From: Gluconobacter japonicus
GTDB lineage: Bacteria > Pseudomonadota > Alphaproteobacteria > Acetobacterales > Acetobacteraceae
Assembly (NCBI RefSeq): GCF_002723975.1
Contig: NZ_BEWO01000003.1
Location: 153,462-217,461 of the forward strand
DNA: 64,000 nt
Direction: 5' to 3'
Under the pieces are notes generated by a model. That model was not told where the DNA came from. It saw nothing but the letters and a program-made list of their open reading frames with translations, and did not search any database. Below are positions 54,809 through 63,018 of the stretch, one piece after another. The translations under genes and the position numbers were made by a program. Within the stretch, counting starts at the first letter, position 1. The number at the start of each line of letters is the position of its first letter.

Positions 54809-55222
54809 TCATTCCTCTTCGTGGGGAAGGCCACGACAGGCAGCGGCCAGCGTTGGGTTCTGTCCGGCAGAAGCCCGACACAGCGTCCGAGCATCTGTTC
54901 CGCAGATAGTGGTCACGTCTTCCATACTGGACGCCGTAACGTCACGCGCCACCTCAACGTCCTGATTATTCTCGTGTCCTTCTTCCTTGCTCAACTGGTC
55001 CTGTGCCGCATGCATCTCTTTGAGCGCATTGATACAGGCGTCACTCGCAGAATCAGGATGAACCTGCAAAACCTTGAGGATCTGGTTAACTCCGATCCCC
55101 AAAGCATTGATCGACGGATCATCATCGTTGGTTTTGGCCCCTCCATCTTCGGCATGAGCCAGAACCGGAAAGGCGAGCGGGACGGCCAGAAGCAGGGTGG
55201 CCACAAAGCGACGCTTGATCAT
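54809..55222 (-). CDS. Small exported cysteine-containing protein of unknown function
   Basis: This 137-residue protein has a signal peptide (MIKRRFVATLLLAVPLAF, cleaved near AHAED) and a polar mature part with four cysteines. Three of them lie at the C-terminus (TTICGTDARTLCRASAGQN and AAACRGL). The spacing recalls cysteine-rich repeat domains of secreted proteins, but I do not recognise a named family. I chose the ATG at 55222 because it gives the signal peptide; the longer frame to 55282 overlaps likely promoter sequence. It is divergent from rpmJ. The 177-base gap to its right neighbour's start (54632-54808) shows nothing clear. Confidence 0.65.
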   Translation of the reverse strand: MIKRRFVATLLLAVPLAFPVLAHAEDGGAKTNDDDPSINALGIGVNQILKVLQVHPDSASDACINALKEMHAAQDQLSKEEGHENNQDVEVARDVTASSMEDVTTICGTDARTLCRASAGQNPTLAAACRGLPHEEE

Positions 55223-55399
55223 GACGGCATGATTAGGGGAAAATAATCTCGGGACAAGCCTTCTGACCCGGTAGTCACACACCGTTGCAGAACCCTTTGC
55301 CGTAGCTTTTCCGCGCTTCGGAACGCAGTTGTCCTTGACTCACTGACGGACCATCGGTAAGCGGGGCCATCCTTTTGCGGGCGTTCCGGCCCGCTATCC

Positions 55400-55414
55400 G
55401 GTCCATCATGGACC
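55400..55414. promoter_or_regulatory. 15-bp palindrome upstream of rpmJ
   Basis: GGTCCAT and ATGGACC are perfect complements separated by one base, 25 bases upstream of the rpmJ start. It could be an operator or part of the mRNA leader. The size is too small to be sure. Confidence 0.3.
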
Positions 55415-55439
55415 ACACAGTCGAGAGCCTGGAAACATC

Positions 55440-55565
55440 ATGAAGATCCGCAACAGCCTGAAGTCCGCAAAGGTCCGCGACAAGGACTGCCGCGTTGTCC
55501 GCCGTCGTGGACGCGTTTACATCATCAACAAGAAGAACCCGCGCATGAAGGCACGTCAGGGCTAA
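55440..55565 (+). CDS. rpmJ: 50S ribosomal protein L36 (RpmJ)
   Basis: This is a 41-residue protein, [12 protein letters not shown] followed by [20 protein letters not shown] and ending NPRMKARQG. The pattern is that of the alphaproteobacterial L36 with only one cysteine, so it lacks the zinc-ribbon cysteines of the C+ form. It is too short for many gene finders. The upstream region carries a 15-bp palindrome at 55400-55414 (GGTCCAT and ATGGACC, one-base spacer). The next gene begins 5 bases after the stop and may be co-transcribed. Confidence 0.95.
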   Translation: MKIRNSLKSAKVRDKDCRVVRRRGRVYIINKKNPRMKARQG

Positions 55566-55570
55566 TTGCC

Positions 55571-56236
55571 TTGATCCGCTGGATGACAACTGAACGGCGC
55601 TGGCTGATGGCTGGCGCCGTTCTGCTTTGTACTCCAGTATTTTCTGCCTCTGCAGCGCCGGTTGCTCCTCCTGCCCCCGCGCTTGCAGGTCAGACACACT
55701 CCCCATCGCCCGTAAAAACCGATTCCAGCAAGGCACATCCGCACCACAAGACCGTTCAGGAACGGCTTGTTGAAACGGAAAAGGCTCTCGCTCTCGCTGG
55801 AAACGACAAGGATGCGCGCAAACTCGCCGATCAGGCGGAAACATTGCGGAACCGCAGCCTGACCGGAGCCGTTCGGATGCTTCTGACCGATTCGCAGGAT
55901 GCTCTCGGCAAGCATGATTTTCAGTCCGCCGAAGATGATCTGACGTCCGCCATCACTCTCCAGCCCGATCAGCCCATCCTGCGACGTTACCGCGCCGCCA
56001 TCCGGTCCGCCGCCGGAGACAATAATGGAGCGATTTCCGATCTGGGCGTCGTGATTCAGGCTGATCCCGGAGATACCACCGCATGGAGCATGTTGGCAGA
56101 AGCTGAGCGGGACCGACACGAGCCTGATGCTGCCCTACGGGCCTACAAGCAGATGATGCTCCTTGATCCACACGCCCCGGATGCAGACAAGCAGCTCAAG
56201 ATCCTTCAGAAAGAGAAAGACGGACAGGAAGACTGA
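55571..56236 (+). CDS. Exported TPR-repeat protein
   Basis: This 221-residue protein has a signal peptide (LMAGAVLLCTPVFSASA) and a Pro/Ala-rich spacer. The C-terminal half has TPR repeats (ALGKHDFQSAEDDLTSAITL, then GDNNGAISDLGVVIQADPGD and EPDAALRAYKQMMLLDPHAP). It is likely periplasmic. A TTG at 55571 has a CAGGG upstream at about 9 bases; an ATG at 55583 is the alternative and still gives the signal peptide. It follows rpmJ by 5 bases. No partner is evident. Confidence 0.8.
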   Translation: MIRWMTTERRWLMAGAVLLCTPVFSASAAPVAPPAPALAGQTHSPSPVKTDSSKAHPHHKTVQERLVETEKALALAGNDKDARKLADQAETLRNRSLTGAVRMLLTDSQDALGKHDFQSAEDDLTSAITLQPDQPILRRYRAAIRSAAGDNNGAISDLGVVIQADPGDTTAWSMLAEAERDRHEPDAALRAYKQMMLLDPHAPDADKQLKILQKEKDGQED

Positions 56237-56300
56237 CGGACACAACCTCTTGTATTCGTCAGCGTTCATTCCCTGATTCACTCTATTCAGGAGGATTTTC

Positions 56301-56531
56301 ATGAAGACCAAAACCGTTCCCGTTGAACAGGTCCCCGCTAAAACTGGCTGCTGCAGCAAAGTCAAAGCCTGTTGCAAGCATGCCGGTCGTGCTCGCGAAA
56401 TCGGCCTTGCAGGTATGACCGCCATGGCGACCATTGGCCCGAAACGTTTTCGCCCCTATTTCCAGCAGGCTCTGGCCGTTATTTCTGTCGTGGCCGCGAC
56501 CATCCAGTTCTTCCGTAACCGGAAAGGCTGA
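56301..56531 (+). CDS. Small membrane protein with a cysteine-rich N-terminus
   Basis: This 76-residue protein has an excellent ribosome binding site (AGGAGG, 6 bases before the ATG). The N-terminal half carries two cysteine pairs in TGCCSKVKACCKHAG, and the C-terminal half has one membrane-spanning segment (about 57-72, YFQQALAVISVVAATIQFF) followed by a basic end (RNRKG). The CC-x4-CC motif may bind a metal or form disulfides. I do not recognise a family. It lies 64 bases after the TPR gene on the same strand and converges with the TonB receptor gene. Confidence 0.7.
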   Translation: MKTKTVPVEQVPAKTGCCSKVKACCKHAGRAREIGLAGMTAMATIGPKRFRPYFQQALAVISVVAATIQFFRNRKG

Positions 56532-56538
56532 ACTTTTC

Positions 56539-56572
56539 TCTGGCCAGACTCCAAGCCGGAACTCTGGCCAGA
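56539..56572. terminator. Bidirectional hairpin between the small membrane protein and the TonB receptor gene
   Basis: Two copies of TCTGGCCAGA, each self-complementary, are separated by 14 bases and can pair as a 10-base stem. They lie between the two convergent stop codons. Confidence 0.55.
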
Positions 56573-56579
56573 ACCCTCT

Positions 56580-58781
56580 TCAGAATCGCTTTGTCAGACC
56601 GCCCATGATTGTCCTTGGGGTTCCGACAACCGTTCGGCTTAAAGAAGCTGATGGAAAATATCGTTTGTCGGCCGCATTCTGCACGTTGATCTGCGCGCTC
56701 CAGGACCCTCTTTCATAATATGCCGCCAGATTGACCAGAGCATAGGCAGATGTTTTGTACGTCAGGCCGTAGACAGGATCACGTGGCGTATAGTTATCGG
56801 CTGGGCTAGCCCCTTCAAAATGCACACCCGCCCCAATACCAAGCCCCTTCAGCATCCCTGACGGGATGGAATACTTTGTCCAAACATTGAAAATATGGTG
56901 CGGAACGCCCGCAAGCCACAGAGTTCCGCCATTGGGCAGAAGCCGGTTGTCTTTTGTGATTTTGGTATCGAGATAAGTGTACGCAATATTGGCAGTCCAG
57001 GTTGGGAGAAGTCTGAGATTGCCTTCCAGTTCAAACCCTTTGCTCCTCTGCTCACCCTGCGCAATTGAGTAAAGCGGATGGAGTGGATCTGTTGTCGCGA
57101 CATTTGTCCGCGCCAGATCGAAAAGGGTCGCCATCCCTGTCAGAACACCGTTTCGCGTCTGCGCTTTGAGGCCAACCTCGTAATCCGTTCCCCTCTGGGG
57201 CGGCAGGATTTTCTGCTGATAATCAACAGACGTCGTTGGCAGAAACGCCTTGGACCAGTTGAAGTATGCAGACATCCAGTCCGTAAAGGCCCAGGTAATG
57301 CCCACGTGCGGGCTGAAAGCCGTCGTTGGCGGATTGTTCCCGCCACGACCACTGGTCGCACGATCCCAGCGCACACCAAATGTCACCGCAACCTGACGGC
57401 CAATTTTCATATGGTCCTGAATATAGGCCCCGAACTGGTCCTGCCGTGTTTTGGAAATGACACCGCTGCTCGCATAGTCGGGAACATCCCCATAGACCGG
57501 ATTTGCGAGATTGAGATTTGTTGTAGTTGCAAAGCCGGTGGTGGAATTGGTCCCATTCTGACCATAGTCGGTCCCGACCAGAACGTAATGCGAAATCAGG
57601 TGTGTTGTATGGAATTTGAAATTAACATTCGTATCAATTCGGACGTCAGTTCCATGATTATTATACGGTCCATAGTAATAACGACCAACCTGTGAGAGAT
57701 CGTTCGAGAACCCCGTCGTTGCAAACAGCCATCTGTTGTAGGTCTGACGGTAAACCTGATACCGAAACCCTTGATGGAAGCCGATGTTCTCATTGAACTT
57801 GTGATCAAACATGTAGCCCAGATGAACGTAGGTCTGTCGCTGCTGGGCAGGATTTTCAACATCGTTGATGGCAAAATCCCTGGGCAGTTTTCCCCAGGGA
57901 GACGGCAGAACCGTTCCGTACGCCGGAATCGCCGTATAAGGGTGACCGCTCGTGCGATTATAGCGGAACAGGAGCGTCAGATCGGTATGATCTGTCGGAC
58001 GAATTGAAATGGATGGCGCGATGTAAAGCGTCTCCATATCCGAGGCGCGAACGAAGTAATCCTGCTTTCGGTAAACGGCATTCACCCGGGCTGTAATCAT
58101 CCCATTGGATGTCAGCTTCCTGTTGATATCCGCGCGCCCTTCATAATACGACCAAGATCCACCCTGGGCCGTGAAGGTGGCAAAATTACTGTCTGTCGGC
58201 CTCTTGCTGACCATGTTGACCATGCCAGAGAGCGGCCCCTGCCCAAACAGACCCGAAGCCGGCCCTTTAATGACTTCCATGCGGGACAGGCCCACCGTCT
58301 CGTTCATGGAAAGGCTGTCGATGGTTTTCATACCATCGAGATAGGTCATGCCGGATGTGCTGAAACCACGTACACGAATACTGTCATACAGGCCGTAGCT
58401 GTCCGCATGGGACACGCCTGCCACGTTTTGCAGCGCATCCGAAAGACGAATGACATTCTGCTCGTCCATCAGTTTGCGGGAAACAACGGAAATGATCTGA
58501 GGGTTTTCCAAAAACGGAATGGCCATCTTGGCGGCACTGACAGAAGCAGCCTGCTGCTGCCCAACCACCGTGACAATATCCTGCTTTCTGCGCCTGGCCG
58601 CAGCAGAAGGGCTGTTTTTACGAGCGTGGGGTGCAGAGGCGCTTTTCTGCTTTTCCGGTTTCTCCACCAACGAGCCTGCACTGGCGGAAGAAGACAGCAA
58701 CAACTGGGAAACGATCATCAACGCCATTGGTTGAGTGCAACGAAACACACTCCGACCAAGGCTGGCTGTTATAGGGCTCAT
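56580..58781 (-). CDS. TonB-dependent siderophore receptor
   Basis: This 733-residue outer-membrane receptor has a signal peptide (MALMIVSQLLLSSSASA) and then a Lys/Ser/Ala-rich linker. The plug domain is at about residues 85-200 (IPFLENPQIISVVSRKLM, DSIRVRGFSTSG, VEVIKGPASGLFGQGPLSG), with a 22-strand barrel after it ending in the C-terminal Phe. The layout without an N-terminal signalling domain resembles FhuA-type hydroxamate receptors. A Fur-box-like site lies upstream. No ABC siderophore importer or TonB gene is in the window, so the ligand is unknown. Confidence 0.9.
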   Translation of the reverse strand: MSPITASLGRSVFRCTQPMALMIVSQLLLSSSASAGSLVEKPEKQKSASAPHARKNSPSAAARRRKQDIVTVVGQQQAASVSAAKMAIPFLENPQIISVVSRKLMDEQNVIRLSDALQNVAGVSHADSYGLYDSIRVRGFSTSGMTYLDGMKTIDSLSMNETVGLSRMEVIKGPASGLFGQGPLSGMVNMVSKRPTDSNFATFTAQGGSWSYYEGRADINRKLTSNGMITARVNAVYRKQDYFVRASDMETLYIAPSISIRPTDHTDLTLLFRYNRTSGHPYTAIPAYGTVLPSPWGKLPRDFAINDVENPAQQRQTYVHLGYMFDHKFNENIGFHQGFRYQVYRQTYNRWLFATTGFSNDLSQVGRYYYGPYNNHGTDVRIDTNVNFKFHTTHLISHYVLVGTDYGQNGTNSTTGFATTTNLNLANPVYGDVPDYASSGVISKTRQDQFGAYIQDHMKIGRQVAVTFGVRWDRATSGRGGNNPPTTAFSPHVGITWAFTDWMSAYFNWSKAFLPTTSVDYQQKILPPQRGTDYEVGLKAQTRNGVLTGMATLFDLARTNVATTDPLHPLYSIAQGEQRSKGFELEGNLRLLPTWTANIAYTYLDTKITKDNRLLPNGGTLWLAGVPHHIFNVWTKYSIPSGMLKGLGIGAGVHFEGASPADNYTPRDPVYGLTYKTSAYALVNLAAYYERGSWSAQINVQNAADKRYFPSASLSRTVVGTPRTIMGGLTKRF

Positions 58782-58813
58782 TTGATTCGCATCTCAGAGA
58801 GTAAGGATTTGAT

Positions 58814-58832
58814 GCTAATGCGAGTCATTCTT
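58814..58832 (-). promoter_or_regulatory. Fur-box-like site upstream of the TonB receptor
   Basis: GCTAATGCGAGTCATTCTT matches the 19-base Fur consensus at about 13 positions, with the symmetric TAATG and TCATT halves intact. It lies 33 bases before the receptor start. Iron repression is inferred. Confidence 0.55.
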
Positions 58833-58890
58833 AACAAAAACAAGCACCCAGACTTTGTTTGTCATAATCCGGATTATCGTTATCAACGCT

Positions 58891-61131
58891 TCAGAGAAAC
58901 GAGATGGGATCGATATCAATATCGATCTTGGCACTTCCTTTGGGTCGGATGTCTTTCAGCCAGTCCCGCAAAATCGGCTGAACAGCAATTCCGCGCATAG
59001 TCCGCAGTAGCAACCGGCGCCGGTGCCGCCCGCGTAAAACAGCCAGCGGTGCAGGGGCTGGCCCCAGAACCTGAACCCCTTCCCGCTCTGGTGCCGCAAA
59101 CGCGATTTCCTTTGCCAGCGCATCCGCCGCATCCGCTGTCGCAGCGCTGACAATCAGCGCCGCCAGCCGCCCATAAGGCGGCCAGAAAGACGGACGTCTC
59201 TGCTCCGCTTCCTGCTCCATAAAGGTCTGGAAATCATTGGAGACGAGCGCCGTCATGACCGGATGCTCGCCCACATAGCTCTGAAGCAGCACACGGCCGG
59301 GGCGTTCCGCACGACCTGCACGCCCCGCGACCTGATGCAGAAGCTGAACGGTGCGTTCCGCTGCTCTAAGATCACCACCGCCCAGCCCCAGATCTGCATC
59401 GACCACACCAACCAGCGTCAGCTTTGGGAAATGCCAGCCCTTGGCGACGATCTGCGTTCCGATGATGAGATTGACCTCGCCATCCGTGATCTTCCGCACA
59501 GCCTCCGCCGTAGCAGCCGGAGACCCAAGTGTGTCGGAAGACATGACAAGGATTTTCGCCTCGGGAAAACGCAGTTTTGCTTCTTCCGTAATGCGCTCGA
59601 TCCCCGGCCCGATCGGTACCAGCGAATGTTCGGCATGACATTGCGGACAGTCCGACGGAATACTCTCTGTATGGCCGCAATGATGGCAGGTCAGGATACC
59701 GCGCGCTCGATGTTCCACCAGCCAGGTGGAGCAGTTGGGGCACTGCATCCGATGCCCGCAGGCGCGACAGAGCGTCAGCGGAGCATAACCACGGCGATTG
59801 AGGAACAGCATCGCCTGCTCCCCGTTCTTCAGCGTCTCATCAATGGCAGTGCAGAGCACCGGAGACAGGAACAGCCCCCGCTCCGGCGGATCAGACCGCA
59901 TATCGACCAGAGACACATCCGGCATCGTCGCGCCACCATGTCGGGCGGTCAGAAGCTCATGGTGATAACGACCACCTTCGACGTTCGCCAACGTCTCCAG
60001 AGAAGGTGTAGCAGACACGAGAATGGCGGGCGCGTTGGCCAAACGGGCGCGGACCACAGCCATATCCCGCCCATGATACATGACGCCCTCTTCCTGTTTG
60101 AAGGCGCTCTCATGCTCCTCGTCCACCACAACGAGACCCAGATCTTCAAACGGCAGGAACAGGGCTGACCGTGCGCCAACCACAACGCGTGCCGTGCCAT
60201 CAGCAACAGCACGCCATGTTTCACGCCGACGCTTGGCCCCGAGATCGGAGTGCCAGACAGCCGGTTCCGCACCAAAGCGACGGATAAACCGATCCGTCCA
60301 CTGCGCTGACAAGGCGATTTCCGGCAACAGGACCAGAACCTGCTTTCCTTGAGCCAGACAGGCCGCCACAGCCTCAAAATACACTTCCGTCTTGCCAGAC
60401 CCTGTCACGCCCTCAAGCAGGGTCACGTCAAAGCGCTGCTCTTCCACCGGACGGCAAAGCTGCTGTGCAACCTCTGCCTGCTCGTCAGAAAGACGCGGCG
60501 CGCCATGGCTTGGGTCAGGTGTCGCGAAAGGTGCCGCCACCGAAATCACGGCCTCCCGCAACAGACCAGCCGTCGCAAGCCCTCTGATAACGGCGGAACT
60601 GGCTCCGCTGGCCGCCGCAAGATCGGATGTCGTCATCGCCGTGCTGGATGCCACATCGAGAACAGCGCGACGTGCTGGCGTCACACGCAGACCATCTTCG
60701 GGCTGCTCAGTCCGAACCCAACCAAGAGCAGGTTTGGGTGCATCTTTCAGGTGAATCCGGGTCGCCATAGCCAGAACCAGCCCCGGCGGCGTCAGCGTAT
60801 AGGCTGCCACCCAGTCGATGAACCGCCGCAGGCTGCCCGGCAAAGGACGTACATCAAGCTTTTCGACCACGGGACGCAGGCGGGACAGTGGAACTTCACG
60901 TGTCGGTGCTGTCGCGAAATCAGCCGGAACCGTGGTGGTTGTGTCCCAGACGCATCCAACAGTCTCCCGTTTTCCCAACGGAACCGTAACCAGATCACCC
61001 GGCTGAAGCGGTATGGGGGCCAGATAGTCCAGCGGCCCCGGAAAAGGCAGCGGAACGAGCACCGAAACGCGCGTTCCGGTGGGGGGTGGCTTTCGCCAGA
61101 GGTCAGGCTTGGGTAGGCTGCTGGATGCCAT
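58891..61131 (-). CDS. priA: Primosomal helicase PriA
   Basis: This 746-residue superfamily-2 helicase restarts stalled replication forks. It has the N-terminal DNA-binding part (LVPLPFPGPLDYLAP), Walker A GVTGSGKTEVYF and the Walker B DEEH box (VVDEEHESAFKQEEGVMYHG). Paired zinc-binding cysteines follow (CRACGHRMQCPNC, CHHCGHTESIPSDCPQC), then helicase motifs (MLFLNRRGYAPL, IGTQIVAKGWHFP, QVAGRAGRAERPGRVLLQSY). The ATG at 61131 gives the family N-terminus. The longer frame to 61362 overlaps the divergent xerC gene and is rejected. Confidence 0.95.
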   Translation of the reverse strand: MASSSLPKPDLWRKPPPTGTRVSVLVPLPFPGPLDYLAPIPLQPGDLVTVPLGKRETVGCVWDTTTTVPADFATAPTREVPLSRLRPVVEKLDVRPLPGSLRRFIDWVAAYTLTPPGLVLAMATRIHLKDAPKPALGWVRTEQPEDGLRVTPARRAVLDVASSTAMTTSDLAAASGASSAVIRGLATAGLLREAVISVAAPFATPDPSHGAPRLSDEQAEVAQQLCRPVEEQRFDVTLLEGVTGSGKTEVYFEAVAACLAQGKQVLVLLPEIALSAQWTDRFIRRFGAEPAVWHSDLGAKRRRETWRAVADGTARVVVGARSALFLPFEDLGLVVVDEEHESAFKQEEGVMYHGRDMAVVRARLANAPAILVSATPSLETLANVEGGRYHHELLTARHGGATMPDVSLVDMRSDPPERGLFLSPVLCTAIDETLKNGEQAMLFLNRRGYAPLTLCRACGHRMQCPNCSTWLVEHRARGILTCHHCGHTESIPSDCPQCHAEHSLVPIGPGIERITEEAKLRFPEAKILVMSSDTLGSPAATAEAVRKITDGEVNLIIGTQIVAKGWHFPKLTLVGVVDADLGLGGGDLRAAERTVQLLHQVAGRAGRAERPGRVLLQSYVGEHPVMTALVSNDFQTFMEQEAEQRRPSFWPPYGRLAALIVSAATADAADALAKEIAFAAPEREGVQVLGPAPAPLAVLRGRHRRRLLLRTMRGIAVQPILRDWLKDIRPKGSAKIDIDIDPISFL

Positions 61132-61164
61132 GCCTGTGTCTAACCTCCCTGAGCCCGAAATGCC

Positions 61165-62115
61165 ATGATGGCCCATGACGCATTGCGCGACTGGACCGAA
61201 TGGTTGACCCATGAACGGCGCTCCAGCCTGCGAACAGTCGAAGCTTACCGGCACGATATTGTTCTGGCACTGGCCTTTTTCGAGCAGCACCTTGGCGGGG
61301 ACGTTGATCTGACATCCCTCGCCAAACTGTCTCTGGCCGATTTGCGCGCCTGGCTGGCCCATGAAACCGCCCGCAGCGAAAAACCTACACGCCGCGCCAC
61401 GAACGCAGACTCCCGCGCCCGATCCAGAGCCCGTCGCGTGTCGGCCTTGCGGTCGTTTTACCGCTATCTGGCCATCCGGTTCGATATATCAAATCCCGCT
61501 CCCGGACTTCTGGCCACACCGCGCCTGAAAAAACGTCTTCCCCGCCCCCTGGGTCAGGAACAGGCTCTCGCCGCTCCCGAAGGGATTTCCGACGACGCCT
61601 ACACCAGCGCCGCTGCCCTCAGGGACAAAGCCCTTTTTACGCTGCTTTACGGCACCGGATTACGCATTGGCGAAGCGCTCGCACTGGACGTGCGGGATCT
61701 TTCAAACGCTGGCGAGAACATGCTCCGGGTTGTCGGTAAGGGCGGGAAAGAACGCCTCGTTCCCCTCCTTCCCGCCGTGCGCGAGACATTGGAGACATGG
61801 AAAGCCGCCCATCCATCTCCCTCCCCCGATGCTCCCTTATTTTGCGGCACGCGCGGGGGGCGCCTAAACCCCGGCGTCGCCCAACGCGCCATGCGGGAAT
61901 GGCGTAAAGGCGAAGGTCTGCCGGATTCCGCCACCCCTCATGCGCTGCGCCACTCCTTTGCAACCCATCTGATGGAAGGCGGCGCAGATTTGCGCGCCAT
62001 TCAGGAACTCATGGGCCACGCCAGCCTTTCCACCACCCAGGCCTATACGCTGGCGGACGAAAAGCACCTGCTGGACGTCTGGCGCAAGGCACATCCACGG
62101 GCGGAGCAGAAATGA
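61165..62115 (+). CDS. xerC: Tyrosine recombinase XerC
   Basis: This 316-residue site-specific recombinase resolves chromosome dimers at dif. It has the N-terminal SAM-like DNA-binding domain (TVEAYRHDIVLALAFFEQH) and the C-terminal catalytic domain. Likely active-site residues are Arg167 (YGTGLRIGEAL), Lys192 (VGKGGKERLVPLL), His259 and Arg262 (TPHALRHSFATHL), His285 (MGHASLSTTQ) and the nucleophile Tyr294. It is divergent from priA, a common alphaproteobacterial arrangement. The ATG at 61165 begins MMAHDALRDW. It overlaps the retropepsin gene by 4 bases. Confidence 0.94.
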   Translation: MMAHDALRDWTEWLTHERRSSLRTVEAYRHDIVLALAFFEQHLGGDVDLTSLAKLSLADLRAWLAHETARSEKPTRRATNADSRARSRARRVSALRSFYRYLAIRFDISNPAPGLLATPRLKKRLPRPLGQEQALAAPEGISDDAYTSAAALRDKALFTLLYGTGLRIGEALALDVRDLSNAGENMLRVVGKGGKERLVPLLPAVRETLETWKAAHPSPSPDAPLFCGTRGGRLNPGVAQRAMREWRKGEGLPDSATPHALRHSFATHLMEGGADLRAIQELMGHASLSTTQAYTLADEKHLLDVWRKAHPRAEQK

Positions 62116-63011
62116 AACGACTGATCGGCGGCTTTTTGACATCCCTTCTGGCGGTAACCGGATATGCGAATGCCGGAACCTGTCGCATGACCCAGGCCAC
62201 AGTCCTCCCCCTTCGTAATGATGGCGGTTATCTGAGTGTTCCGGTTCAGATCAACGGTCAGGCTGCCTCCATGATTGTGGATACAGGCTCACAGGGAAGC
62301 CTGATGACGCCTGAAGGAATCAGGACGCTCCGCCTGCCGCAGGACCAGAACCGCCATACCGTCATGCAGGGGCCAAACGGGGCTCCCCGACTGGTCCCGA
62401 ACAGCCGCATCGCCGATCTGCGTCTTGGCAAACTCGCGCTGGGAGCTGGCTCCATGCCCGTAGGGTCTCTCCCCGGCTCCCCCATGATCCGCCCACCCAT
62501 TCTGGGACTTTTGGGAGCAGACGTTCTGGACGGATACGATCTGGAATTCGATGTGCCACATCAGCAGCTCATCTTCTGGAAAATCCTGCCCAGTTCTTCA
62601 GACTGCCAGCTTGCGCCATCATGGAAAGGCAAATGGAACACCGTGCCTGCCCGCGTCATTGATGGCCGCATGATGGTCACGTTCACCCTAGATGGCACCC
62701 ACGGCACCGCCCTGCTGGATAGCGGTGCACGCTCGCATATCATCAGTACGGATTTCGCTTATCGGCTGGGTCTCACGGACGAACTTCTGGCTCTCGACCC
62801 CGGCGGCACGACAGCCGGGGTGGATCTGCATGAACGCCGCTACCACTGGCACCATTTTAAACGCTTCTCCATGGGAGGCACGGTCTGGGAAAACCCGGTT
62901 CTGACCGTAGCCCCAGTCCACGATCAAACAGATATGCTTCTGGGATCAGACTGGTTCGCCAAGCATGACATCTGGCTGTCGTATGCGACAAGCCAGATTT
63001 TTGTTCGCTAA
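62112..63011 (+). CDS. Two-domain retropepsin-like aspartic protease, exported
   Basis: This 299-residue protein has a signal peptide (FLTSLLAVTGYANAGTC). Two retropepsin-like halves each carry an active-site motif: IVDTGSQGSLM with Asp57, and LLDSGARSHII with Asp203. Single retropepsins work as dimers, so one chain with two halves could form the whole active site, like pepsin. Substrate is unknown. It overlaps xerC as ATGA. DSG in place of DTG in the second half is a known variant and could lower activity. Confidence 0.85.
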   Translation: MKRLIGGFLTSLLAVTGYANAGTCRMTQATVLPLRNDGGYLSVPVQINGQAASMIVDTGSQGSLMTPEGIRTLRLPQDQNRHTVMQGPNGAPRLVPNSRIADLRLGKLALGAGSMPVGSLPGSPMIRPPILGLLGADVLDGYDLEFDVPHQQLIFWKILPSSSDCQLAPSWKGKWNTVPARVIDGRMMVTFTLDGTHGTALLDSGARSHIISTDFAYRLGLTDELLALDPGGTTAGVDLHERRYHWHHFKRFSMGGTVWENPVLTVAPVHDQTDMLLGSDWFAKHDIWLSYATSQIFVR

Positions 63012-63018
63012 AATAAAC

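Noticed and set aside
59263..60168. 301-residue open frame antisense to priA
   Set aside because: priA motifs are intact. The composition of the antisense peptide (His, Arg, Gln, Pro) is that of a shadow frame of GC-rich coding DNA.
61132..61362. N-terminal extension of priA
   Set aside because: The extra 77 residues are antisense to xerC and not like PriA. The ATG at 61131 gives the usual N-terminus.
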